Below, in pieces: positions 1-7,148 of a stretch of 10,786 bases of DNA (its first letter is position 1; the number at the start of each line of letters is the position of its first letter). The notes below the pieces were generated by a model, which searched no databases, had not been told where the DNA came from, and was given only the letters and a program-made list of their open reading frames with translations. A program made the translations under genes and the position numbers. The DNA comes from Chloroflexota bacterium (GTDB taxonomy: Bacteria > Chloroflexota > Anaerolineae > Anaerolineales > UBA4823): NCBI GenBank assembly GCA_030669775.1, contig DAOVCZ010000044.1, positions 1-10,786 on the forward strand, read 5' to 3'.

Positions 1-1506
1 TCTGGGGTGGTCTTAATTGGCCTCCTCTTTACCGGAATCCTGTTGATCACCATGGACAGCAGCCTCTGGATTCCCCCGGAAAGCGAGTTAAACCAGATCG
101 AGGAGCCTGAAATCCAGGAACAAATCGCGTTAATCGCAAGCGCTACTCAAACTCAGGTATTGCCAATCCTGACACCCACACCCGATGCACATCACTCACT
201 GCCTCCTTTGCGCACTGAAGCAGAACAATATGTTGTCCAGCCGCGCGATTCACTGCACATTATTGCCCAGCGGTTTACCGTCAGCGTGGAATCGATTATA
301 GCTGCCAATGAAATCAGCCAGCCTGACTACCTCGAAATTGGTCAGGTGCTCACCATTCCCGCCCCTCAACCGGAAGGGAGCGGACCCGGGTTTAAGATCA
401 TCCCCGACTCAGAGTTAGTCTATAGTCCCAGCAGCGTGGATTTCCATTTAGCGGAGTTTGTTCACCAACAGGGCGGCTATCTGTCTGGCTACAAGGAAGA
501 GGTTGGTGAGCGCCAATTAAGTGGGGTAAAAATCGTGCAACGTGTGGCGGAAGAATTCTCAGTCAATCCAAGGTTGCTGCTGGCTATGTTGGAATACCAA
601 AGCGGTTGGGTGACAAAAGAAAAACCAGAGGAAGAAACACTGGAATACCCCCTTGGACTTCCTGTGGAATGGCGCAAAGGTCTCTATCACCAACTGGCAT
701 GGGCCGCGGATAATCTCAACCGGGGGTATTACCTTTGGCGAGTGAATGGAATCGCAATCTGGATCTTGGCAGAAGGGAGTATTTTGAGTATTGACCCGTC
801 GATCAATGCCGGAACTGCGGGTGTACAGCACTTCTTCTCGCAATTGTACGATGGCATAGAATGGGAGAGGGCAGTGAATCCCGAAGGGCTGTTTGCTACC
901 CATAACAATCTCTTCGGATATCCGTTTAGCTCAAGTGTTGAACCATTAGTACCACCGGACCTGGTTCAACCAGCAATGCAGTTGCCTTTTGAAAAAGGGC
1001 AGATTTGGTCATTCACTGGCGGTCCCCATGGTGGTTGGGGAAGTGGTTCTGCCTGGGCGGCGATCGATTTTGCACCTCCCGGGGAAGCATTGGGATGTGT
1101 AGAAAGTGATGCCTGGATCACGGCAGTCGCTGACGGCGTTGTCTTGCGCTCGGAAAATGGCGCTGTCATCCAAGATTTTGATAACGATGGTTTAGAACAA
1201 ACCGGCTGGACTTTGCTCTACATGCATGTAGAAACGCGTGACCGTGTCCGCCCGGGGACATTTTTGACAGCCGGGGATCGCATTGGGCATCCCTCTTGTG
1301 AAGGAGGTGTCTCTTCAGGTACGCACGTGCACCTGGCACGCCGGTATAATGGGGAGTGGATCCCGGCTGACCAGGATGTACCGTTTATCTTAGATGGCTG
1401 GACAACGGTCGGTTTAGGTGCAGAGTATGATGGTTATCTGACGAAAGATGGGCATACAATTGAAGCCTGGGACGGGCGCAATTCGATCAATGAAATCCAA
1501 AGATAG
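1..1506 (+). CDS. LysM / helical domain / M23 metallopeptidase, paralog 1 (5' end probably cut)
   Basis: Exported peptidoglycan hydrolase, likely a zinc endopeptidase acting on cell-wall peptides. The frame is open to the window edge; numbering here is from the GTG at 7. The protein opens directly in a hydrophobic stretch (residues 2-15) with no charged leader, so the true start is probably just upstream. LysM spans about 75-118 (YVVQPRDSLHIIAQRF...GQVLTIP). A helical domain at 128-328 contains NPRLLLAMLEYQSGW (E196, Q198). The M23 domain spans about 335-465, with predicted zinc ligands H341, D354 and H442 and catalytic-type H407 and H440. The H-x12-D spacing matches beta-lytic/LasA enzymes (M23A), not the usual HxxxD. 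C364 and C431 may form a disulfide. An acidic DxDxDG loop lies at 390-395. It is first of four tandem paralogs. The fold family is secure; the bond cleaved and the role of the middle domain are not. Confidence 0.92.
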   Translation, partial: SGVVLIGLLFTGILLITMDSSLWIPPESELNQIEEPEIQEQIALIASATQTQVLPILTPTPDAHHSLPPLRTEAEQYVVQPRDSLHIIAQRFTVSVESIIAANEISQPDYLEIGQVLTIPAPQPEGSGPGFKIIPDSELVYSPSSVDFHLAEFVHQQGGYLSGYKEEVGERQLSGVKIVQRVAEEFSVNPRLLLAMLEYQSGWVTKEKPEEETLEYPLGLPVEWRKGLYHQLAWAADNLNRGYYLWRVNGIAIWILAEGSILSIDPSINAGTAGVQHFFSQLYDGIEWERAVNPEGLFATHNNLFGYPFSSSVEPLVPPDLVQPAMQLPFEKGQIWSFTGGPHGGWGSGSAWAAIDFAPPGEALGCVESDAWITAVADGVVLRSENGAVIQDFDNDGLEQTGWTLLYMHVETRDRVRPGTFLTAGDRIGHPSCEGGVSSGTHVHLARRYNGEWIPADQDVPFILDGWTTVGLGAEYDGYLTKDGHTIEAWDGRNSINEIQR

Positions 1507-3121
1507 TGGTATGCAGAAGCACCTATTGAAGTTCATCCCCCTGGTGGGTTTGTTCCTGGCAGGAGTAAGTTTGGCTTGTTCATTGTCACCCCGGTTGGCT
1601 TCTGAACCAGTGTTTCTCGCCCCGGGCGGTGAAAACTATCCCACTGATACACCAGCTGCTGTGGGATCGATTGGGGGAGGTTTGGCATCTACCAGCGAGA
1701 TTGAGATTCCACCCGGTGAAATTATTGAGACTCCAGCGATTCGAACCACAACTGAACCAGAGGATGCACCAACACCAACTGCGACTCCTACTCAGCCGAT
1801 CGTCAATTCGACACCTTTTTTGTACTATACTCAAGCAGGAGATACCTTGCCGGTTGTGGCAGCCCGCTTTGGAGTCCAACCAGAGGAGATCTCCTCACCC
1901 GATGATATTCCTGAGCGGGCTTTATTTAACCCGGGACAGCTGTTGGTCATCCCCAACCGTTTAGCAAATACCACTTTATCCCAGCACTTTATGCCGGATA
2001 GTGAAGTTGTTTACTCACCATCTGCCCTGGACTTCGATGTCAATACCTTTGTTGAACAATCCGGGGGATATTTGAGTGATTACAGCCAGTACCTGGCGAC
2101 AACCGGTATAACCAGCGGTCCGGAGGTTGTCCAGCGCATCGCCACCGAAAATTCGATCAATCCGCGCTTATTGCTGGCACTTCTGGAATACCAAAGCGGT
2201 TGGGTATTCAGCCAAGAGCCCATCGGTTCGACCGACTATCCTCTTGGTAAAGTCAATAAAAGAGATGAGGGGCTTTACAAACAGCTGGCCTGGGCTGTCA
2301 ATCAATTGTCAATTGGCTATTATGGGTGGCGGGAGGGCAGGCTGACCGAAATAAAATTCAAGGATGGTATCACTACCCGTCTGGCTCCTGACCTGAACGC
2401 GGGAACGGCTGCCTTACAGTATTACTTCGCCCAGCTGTACGATAGTGAGCAATGGGTAGCTGCTCTTGATCTCGACAGTGGGTTCCCTGCTCTGTATGAA
2501 AGTATGTTTGGCAGTCCCTGGGTGCGAGCCATGAGCGTTGAGCCGCTATACCCGCCTGATTTGATCCAGCCTCCGCTGATTTTGCCATTCATGATCAATC
2601 AAATTTGGAGTTATTCGGGGGGACCACATGGCGCTTGGGAACGGGATGGAGCCTGGGCAGCAGTCGATTTCGCCCCTGGAAGTTTAGTGCCTGGCTGCTT
2701 TGATACAGAAGTGTACACAGTTGCTGCTGCCTCGGGTCTGGTTGTGCGCTCAGAGAATGGTGTTGTCACTATAGACCTGGACGGGGATGGTCGCGAGCAA
2801 ACCGGATGGGTGTTGTTGTATATGCATATTGCGGAGAAGGATCGCATTCCGGCTGGCACCTGGGTTGAAAGAGGGGATTTACTTGGCCATCCTTCCTGTG
2901 AAGGTGGATTTTCCACTGGCACTCATCTACACCTGGCTAGAAAATATAATGGGGAATGGATTGTGGCAGATGGACCACTGCCATTCGTGATGAGCGGCTG
3001 GACAGTTCACGCTGGGGAAAAGGCTTATGACGGCACATTGACTCGCGGCAACCAGACTATCCCGGCTAACCCGTTAAGTCCCTTCGAATCACGGATAATT
3101 CGGAGAAGCACCGATCCTTAG
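1490..3121 (+). CDS. LysM / helical domain / M23 metallopeptidase, paralog 2 (putative lipoprotein)
   Basis: Second cell-wall metallopeptidase of the array, 543 residues from the ATG at 1490. That start overlaps gene 1 by 17 nt and gives a basic leader, a hydrophobic core and GVSLAC with Cys30 as a possible lipidation site (an imperfect lipobox, Ser at -3). The ATG at 1511, 4 nt after the gene 1 stop, is an equally reasonable start and keeps the same signal. The ATG at 1448 would add an unhelpful leader. Neither favoured start has a good Shine-Dalgarno, so translational coupling to gene 1 is likely. A Thr/Pro linker (about 80-108) precedes LysM (about 110-155). The helical domain (about 166-366) has INPRLLLALLEYQSGW (E233, Q235). 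The M23 domain has H380, D393, H446, H479 and H481, Cys pair C403/C470, and DLDGDG at 429-434. It is the copy most like gene 1, sharing a 22-nt identical block around the EYQSG motif. Confidence 0.92.
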   Translation: MKSKDSGMQKHLLKFIPLVGLFLAGVSLACSLSPRLASEPVFLAPGGENYPTDTPAAVGSIGGGLASTSEIEIPPGEIIETPAIRTTTEPEDAPTPTATPTQPIVNSTPFLYYTQAGDTLPVVAARFGVQPEEISSPDDIPERALFNPGQLLVIPNRLANTTLSQHFMPDSEVVYSPSALDFDVNTFVEQSGGYLSDYSQYLATTGITSGPEVVQRIATENSINPRLLLALLEYQSGWVFSQEPIGSTDYPLGKVNKRDEGLYKQLAWAVNQLSIGYYGWREGRLTEIKFKDGITTRLAPDLNAGTAALQYYFAQLYDSEQWVAALDLDSGFPALYESMFGSPWVRAMSVEPLYPPDLIQPPLILPFMINQIWSYSGGPHGAWERDGAWAAVDFAPGSLVPGCFDTEVYTVAAASGLVVRSENGVVTIDLDGDGREQTGWVLLYMHIAEKDRIPAGTWVERGDLLGHPSCEGGFSTGTHLHLARKYNGEWIVADGPLPFVMSGWTVHAGEKAYDGTLTRGNQTIPANPLSPFESRIIRRSTDP

Positions 3122-3125
3122 CTCG

Positions 3126-4712
3126 ATGTTTTCCCAACAAAAGCGAAAACCAACTTTGGATATTTATTGTTTCTGGGATAGGTGGCTGTCAGGCTGGCGA
3201 AACTTGCCGATCCTGACCTTTGTATTGATCTTGGGTTTCCAAACGATTGGGGGCAATTCATTTGGTAATTCTGCTGACAGTATAGCCACGAGGGTTGGAG
3301 ACTATGGTGGATCCACAAATGAGGATAATTCGATCCCGGGAGGGGACGACCAACAGGAACCATGGGTTTATTACACTCAATCCGGGGATACCTTAGAGAC
3401 TATCGCCGCCCGTTACCAGGTACGTCCACAGGCTATCCAGGTTGCCTACCCGGTTAGAGAAGATCAGCTGCTCGATCCAGGGCAGATGTTGATCATCCCC
3501 AGACCTGTGCAAAATTCTCCAGTTATTGATCAGATCTTGCCTGATTACGAGGTGGTTTACTCACCAAGCGTCGAGGGATTTGACACTCAAGATTATGTTT
3601 CTCAAGCTGGGGGATTCTTGAGTAATCACCAGGAATACATGCGCAGCACGGGTCTGACAAGCGGGGCGGAAATCGTTGAGCGGGTTGCCTTGGAGAACTC
3701 GGTCCACCCGCGATTATTATTAGCTTTATTGGAGTATCAGTGTGGTTGTATTCTGGGTTCAATGGTAGATGGAATAGAACCGGGATATCTGATGGGCGTC
3801 GATGATCCAAATCGTAAAGGGTTATACCGGCAGTTGGGCTGGGTTGTGAACCAGCTCTCACTAGGTTATTATGGCTGGAGACGAGGTTTGCTGACCGATC
3901 TGGCATTTCAATCCGAACCAGCGGTTCACCTGCCACCAGACCTGAATGCTGGTAGCGTATCGATTGCTTATCTCTTCTCTCGCCTGTATAATCGGCAAGG
4001 TTGGGATCGAGCCATGGATCGTCAAGATGGGTTCAAAATGCTGCATGATAGCATGTTTAGTGGAACTTGGCTGGTTGATAGATTTGATGAACCCCTTTTC
4101 CCCCCTGGCTTGACGCAACCAAATTTGATCTTACCTTTTCAACGCGACCGGGAATGGGGGTATACCAGTGGACCGCATAAAGCCTGGGAAACAGAAGGCG
4201 CATTGGCAGCCCTGGATTTTGCTCCAGCTAGCGAGCACTTCGGTTGTCACCGTTCAGACGCCTGGGTGGTGGCTGTCGCCGATGGATTGGTAGTCCGTTC
4301 TGAGCACGGAGCAGTGGTTCTAGACCTTGACGGCGATGGTTTCGAGGGGACGGGTTGGGCGGTACTCTATATGCACCTGGAAAGCCGCCAGCGGGCAGCT
4401 GAGGGCACCTACCTGCACCAGGGCGATAAAATTGGACATCCTTCCTGCGAGGGGGGACCTGCAGATGGCACCCATGTTCATATTGCCAGAAAATTCAATG
4501 GAGAATGGATCGCGGCAGATGGGCCGCTGCCATTTGTGATGAGTGGCTGGACCGCCAAGGCAGGTTTCCGGCCATATGAGGGGAGCCTGGTCAGGGGTGA
4601 TCAGGTAGTGATCGCCAACCCGCTTACGCCAGCGGAGGCATTTATCAGCCTTTCAAGTGACGACCTGATGTGGAATGCAAAAATCTCCCGCAACATGTGG
4701 TGGGAGGAATGA
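3126..4712 (+). CDS. LysM / helical domain / M23 metallopeptidase, paralog 3
   Basis: Third paralog, 528 residues, starting 4 nt after the gene 2 stop. The only purine-rich run upstream (GGAGAAG, 3102-3108) is 17 nt from the ATG, too far for a normal ribosome site, so coupling to gene 2 is likely. The leader is basic and long (about 27 residues), followed by a hydrophobic segment at about 28-42. There is no lipobox, so this copy is either membrane-anchored or cleaved and secreted. LysM is at about 82-125. The helical domain (about 136-338) keeps VHPRLLLALLEYQ but reads CGC instead of SGW afterwards, adding two cysteines absent from the sisters. The M23 domain has H351, D364, H417, H450 and H452, the C374/C441 pair, and DLDGDG at 400-405. 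The product is predicted to act outside the membrane on peptidoglycan. The start is less certain than the domain calls. Confidence 0.91.
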   Translation: MFSQQKRKPTLDIYCFWDRWLSGWRNLPILTFVLILGFQTIGGNSFGNSADSIATRVGDYGGSTNEDNSIPGGDDQQEPWVYYTQSGDTLETIAARYQVRPQAIQVAYPVREDQLLDPGQMLIIPRPVQNSPVIDQILPDYEVVYSPSVEGFDTQDYVSQAGGFLSNHQEYMRSTGLTSGAEIVERVALENSVHPRLLLALLEYQCGCILGSMVDGIEPGYLMGVDDPNRKGLYRQLGWVVNQLSLGYYGWRRGLLTDLAFQSEPAVHLPPDLNAGSVSIAYLFSRLYNRQGWDRAMDRQDGFKMLHDSMFSGTWLVDRFDEPLFPPGLTQPNLILPFQRDREWGYTSGPHKAWETEGALAALDFAPASEHFGCHRSDAWVVAVADGLVVRSEHGAVVLDLDGDGFEGTGWAVLYMHLESRQRAAEGTYLHQGDKIGHPSCEGGPADGTHVHIARKFNGEWIAADGPLPFVMSGWTAKAGFRPYEGSLVRGDQVVIANPLTPAEAFISLSSDDLMWNAKISRNMWWEE

Positions 4713-4788
4713 ACGGAATTGGATATATGCATTATTTGTTCCTTTTCAAGTCCGGTGAGATCGACTTTAGTATCCTCTTATCTTTGCC

Positions 4789-4816
4789 TTGAATCTAGAT
4801 CGGAGTATGGTTTAAT
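4789..4816 (+). promoter_or_regulatory. Possible promoter for paralog 4, near-leaderless
   Basis: TTGAAT (4789-4794), a 16-nt spacer and TTTAAT (4811-4816) resemble a SigA-type promoter. The start point would fall at about 4823, only about 2 nt before the ATG at 4825. The ATG lacks a Shine-Dalgarno at normal distance, which would fit a leaderless message. The 112-nt gap after gene 3 otherwise shows no convincing terminator or RNA. This is inference from weak matches; another promoter, or read-through from gene 3, remains possible. Confidence 0.33.
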
Positions 4817-4824
4817 GGGTCCCG

Positions 4825-6351
4825 ATGAAGCTATTTGAGCGATTCCCGGTGGCAATCAAATCACCTGTCTTTACCTGGATGTTCTGCCTGGGACTGATCA
4901 GCAGTTTGATATCAGCCTGTCAATCGCAGACTGGTTCGCTGGCTATGGCAGGTCCTGGGGAGCAGGCAGCTTTCGGCACCGAAACCCCCCTTACGATTGA
5001 ATCAGAGGTCACTCCTTTGCCTACTCGTCCTGCGTATTCTCCAGGTGAGCTGGTCGATTACACAGTGCAGAGTGGAGATACGCTGCCCGCATTGGCGAGC
5101 CACTTTAACACGAGCATTTCCGAGCTGCGTGAAGCGAATCCGATCATTCCCGAAGACGTGACCACCCTGCCACCGGGGATGCCGATGAAAATCCCGATCT
5201 ATTATGCGCCGCTGTGGGGGACCTCGTATCAAATTCTCCCGGACAGTCACTTTGTCAATGGTCCGGCTCAAATGGCGTTCGATACCATTGCCTTCCTGGA
5301 TGATAAATCGGGTTGGCTGAAGGGGTATGTTGAGTATGCTTCAGGTGAAAATCGAAGTGCGGCTGAGATCGTCGATCTGGTAGCGAAGAATTTCAGTGTC
5401 AGCCCGCGCCTATTGCTGGCTTTGCTGGAATACCAGGCTGGCGGTGTAACACAACCCACGCCACCGGAAGATGTGGACCAATTTATCTTGGGAAATGTCG
5501 ACCAGAGGCATCGCGGTTTGTACTTGCAGCTGGTATGGGCAGCAAACACATTAAACAACAGTTATTACGCCTGGCGTACCGGTGATATGGAACCGGTTGT
5601 CCATCTGGATGGGACCCTGGAACGTCCTGATCCATGGCAGAATGCAGGTACTGTGGCTTTGCAAAAGTATTTCTCCTTGCTCTACCCGCCAGAAATATAT
5701 AACCAGGCAGTCGGGGGCACTGGATTCGCAGCGACTTATAAATCTCTATTTGGAGACGCGTGGGAGAATGAACAACCCCATATTCAGGGCAGCCTGACCC
5801 AGCCAGAGCTGGTGCTGCCTTTCGGACCAGGGGAGACCTGGGCTCTAACTGGCGGTCCGCACACCGGCTGGGGGACAGGAGCCCCATTTGCTGCGCTGGA
5901 CTTCGCGCCACCTTCAGTTGTCGGTGGTTGTGTACCCAGCAATGAATGGGTCACCGCTGTATCTCCGGGGGTAGTCGTGCGCTCGGAACCTGGGATCGTA
6001 GTCCTGGACCTGGATGGTGATGGTGATGAGCGGACTGGGTGGGTGATCTTCCATCTGCATGTTGCCACTGAAGGTCGTGTGCCTATCGGAGCTAGATTAA
6101 ATGTTGGCGATAAGATTGGACATCCATCATGTGAAGGTGGTACCAGCACTGGAACACATATTCATATCGCGCGCAAGTACAATGGGGAGTGGATCCTTGC
6201 TGATGGACCTCTGGCTTTCAACCTGGAGGGCTGGATTGCTCATAATGGTGCTGAGCCATATCTGGGCACCTTGACCCGTTTCTCTAAAACAGTTACTGCC
6301 TGCGTATGTACTGACAGTGATAGTTTCATCACTTCCGGGGAGCGGGAATGA
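4825..6351 (+). CDS. LysM / helical domain / M23 metallopeptidase, paralog 4 (lipoprotein)
   Basis: Fourth and most diverged copy, 508 residues. The N-terminus is a textbook lipoprotein signal: basic leader, hydrophobic core, and LISAC with Cys32 as the lipidated residue. This supports the ATG at 4825 even though no ribosome site precedes it. A Pro/Thr-containing linker leads to LysM (about 79-124). The helical domain (about 136-333) has VSPRLLLALLEYQAGG (E202, Q204). The M23 domain carries H346, D359, H412, H445 and H447, all in the same register as the other copies, with the C369/C436 pair and DLDGDG at 395-400. The tyrosine of the YMH motif in the sisters is changed (FHLH here). A C-terminal CVC (493-495) is unique to this copy. 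The product is probably tethered to the outer face of the cytoplasmic membrane, acting on nearby wall. It may be transcribed separately from genes 1-3. Confidence 0.92.
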   Translation: MKLFERFPVAIKSPVFTWMFCLGLISSLISACQSQTGSLAMAGPGEQAAFGTETPLTIESEVTPLPTRPAYSPGELVDYTVQSGDTLPALASHFNTSISELREANPIIPEDVTTLPPGMPMKIPIYYAPLWGTSYQILPDSHFVNGPAQMAFDTIAFLDDKSGWLKGYVEYASGENRSAAEIVDLVAKNFSVSPRLLLALLEYQAGGVTQPTPPEDVDQFILGNVDQRHRGLYLQLVWAANTLNNSYYAWRTGDMEPVVHLDGTLERPDPWQNAGTVALQKYFSLLYPPEIYNQAVGGTGFAATYKSLFGDAWENEQPHIQGSLTQPELVLPFGPGETWALTGGPHTGWGTGAPFAALDFAPPSVVGGCVPSNEWVTAVSPGVVVRSEPGIVVLDLDGDGDERTGWVIFHLHVATEGRVPIGARLNVGDKIGHPSCEGGTSTGTHIHIARKYNGEWILADGPLAFNLEGWIAHNGAEPYLGTLTRFSKTVTACVCTDSDSFITSGERE

Positions 6352-6368
6352 TTTAATCGCTCATTATC

Positions 6369-6390
6369 AACAGGTTTACGCCGGTTTTTT
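6369..6390 (+). terminator. Possible weak intrinsic terminator after paralog 4
   Basis: AACAGG and CCGGTT can pair with one internal A/G mismatch around a 6-nt loop, and the 3' arm runs straight into a six-T tract (6385-6390). The position, 18 nt past the paralog 4 stop and before the strong promoter at 6453, is right for a terminator. The stem is short, so termination may be inefficient or may need a factor. Confidence 0.4.
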
Positions 6391-6452
6391 ATGAAAATGG
6401 GGGCAATACTTGAAGAAATCAAACATATAATTAATAATATTGAATATACGTC

Positions 6453-6480
6453 TTGACAAATAGTAAGTATTTGCTATAAT
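6453..6480 (+). promoter_or_regulatory. Strong SigA-type promoter of the DUF2089/DUF4097 operon
   Basis: Perfect -35 TTGACA (6453-6458), a 16-nt spacer and perfect -10 TATAAT (6475-6480) preceded by TG at 6472-6473, an extended -10. The roughly 35 nt upstream (6415-6450) are very A/T-rich, like an UP element. The predicted start near 6487 leaves a leader of about 40 nt before the ATG at 6528. This is the best promoter in the window and implies high unrepressed output, which would call for a repressor or tight control. Confidence 0.87.
6457..6473 (+). promoter_or_regulatory. Candidate operator: perfect dyad inside the promoter spacer
   Basis: CAAATA-GTAAG-TATTTG is a perfect 6-nt inverted repeat with a 5-nt centre. 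It starts at the last bases of the -35 box and ends at the TG of the extended -10. A protein bound here would block RNA polymerase. The operon's own DUF2089 zinc-ribbon/HTH protein is the obvious candidate, by inference only. A/T-rich promoters can form such dyads by chance. Confidence 0.5.
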
Positions 6481-6517
6481 GTTTATAGTTTTGAAGAGAG
6501 TGATTGGATTTCTGAAT

Positions 6518-6522
6518 GGAGG
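6518..6522 (+). promoter_or_regulatory. Ribosome binding site deciding the 6528 start
   Basis: GGAGG with a 5-nt spacer to the ATG at 6528. An in-frame ATG at 6516 overlaps this motif and has no site of its own, so 6528 is the real start. Confidence 0.85.
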
Positions 6523-6527
6523 ACCCG

Positions 6528-6746
6528 ATGAACCCCCAGTATGAATTCATTTCGAATCATCGGGAGCAGATCGTCCAAACCCAGCTTAATAATTTGGTCC
6601 ACAGTCGCAAAGCTCACCGGCATGGTTTACCAGGAAATATCTTTGACAAATTAGGTGATGCATTAATCTCCAGCGGATCGTGGCTTTGGAAGATTTCCCG
6701 ATTACCAATTGATGATAACTCTGTGACGATCTACTCGCAGAATTAA
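6528..6746 (+). CDS. Small protein of unknown function, first gene of the operon
   Basis: A 72-residue product I do not recognise. The start is set by GGAGG 5 nt upstream. The first half is polar and rich in Gln, Asn, His and basic residues (SRKAHRHGLPG at about 30-40). The second half has a short amphipathic helix, NIFDKLGDALISSGSWLWK (about 41-59), that could lie on a membrane or pack against a partner. There is no signal peptide, full TM segment or cysteine. Unlike the next five genes it lacks the SHOCT-like hairpin. It is the promoter-proximal gene, 17 nt before the DUF2089 gene, so it should be the most abundant transcript position. It could be an effector, an antagonist of the regulator, or a small membrane-associated sensor; nothing in the sequence decides this. 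Confidence 0.72.
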   Translation: MNPQYEFISNHREQIVQTQLNNLVHSRKAHRHGLPGNIFDKLGDALISSGSWLWKISRLPIDDNSVTIYSQN

Positions 6747-6763
6747 TGTAGAGGAACAGTTCA

Positions 6764-7144
6764 ATGCAAACTTTACCCAATAAATGCCCAATTTGTGGTG
6801 GCGAAATCATCGTCACTCGCCTGAATTGCCAGGATTGTGATAGTTCAATCGAGGGACGCTTTGTTCACGGCACCTTCGAGGCGCTGACACCCGAACAACT
6901 TGGTTTTGTCGAGACATTTGTCCGTTGTGAGGGGAAAATCAGTCGTATGGAGGACGAAATCGGCTTGTCCTACCCAACTATCCGCAACCGATTACACGAG
7001 ATCATTCGCGCTCTTGGGTATGAGCCGGGTGGAGAGGAACCAGGGATGAGTGATGAGGAGCGGCGCCAAGTCCTCGAGGACCTGGAACAGGGCAAGATTA
7101 CCTACGAGAATGCCATGAGCATGTTGAAAGCAGGGGAGGAATAG
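6764..7144 (+). CDS. DUF2089-family zinc-ribbon / helix-turn-helix regulator
   Basis: A likely DNA-binding regulator of 126 residues, about the usual family length. The N-terminal zinc ribbon is CPIC (C8, C11) plus CQDC (C22, C25). The middle (about 42-88) reads as a sigma-region-4-like helix-turn-helix (GKISRMEDEIGLSYPTIRNR). The C-terminus (about 96-124) is the SHOCT-like hairpin SDEERRQVLEDLEQGKIT...AMSMLKAG, shared with four downstream genes. AGAGGA 8 nt before the ATG supports the start. The next gene begins 4 nt after the stop. Known family knowledge: DUF2089 proteins have this ribbon-HTH-hairpin layout, and function is largely undefined. Inference: it controls the promoter at 6453-6480 through the dyad there, and its hairpin contacts the hairpins of the membrane or beta-repeat partners so that it can be held away from DNA. 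Confidence 0.9.
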   Translation: MQTLPNKCPICGGEIIVTRLNCQDCDSSIEGRFVHGTFEALTPEQLGFVETFVRCEGKISRMEDEIGLSYPTIRNRLHEIIRALGYEPGGEEPGMSDEERRQVLEDLEQGKITYENAMSMLKAGEE

Positions 7145-7148
7145 AGCA

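Noticed and set aside
1448..1489. Upstream ATG at 1448 as the start of paralog 2
   Set aside because: It would add 14 residues before the signal peptide and increase the overlap with gene 1, with no ribosome site. ATG 1490 or 1511 gives a normal lipoprotein leader.
4685..4706. CTCCC ... GGGAG inverted repeat at the end of paralog 3
   Set aside because: It lies inside the coding sequence, has a 12-nt loop and no following T tract, so it is not a terminator.
1..6351. Four similar genes taken as an assembly artefact or recent duplication
   Set aside because: Protein identity is clearly partial, linkers and N-termini are unrelated, and nucleotide identity is limited to short motif blocks.
6516..6527. 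ATG at 6516 as the start of the 72-aa protein
   Set aside because: It overlaps the GGAGG motif that correctly serves the ATG at 6528.
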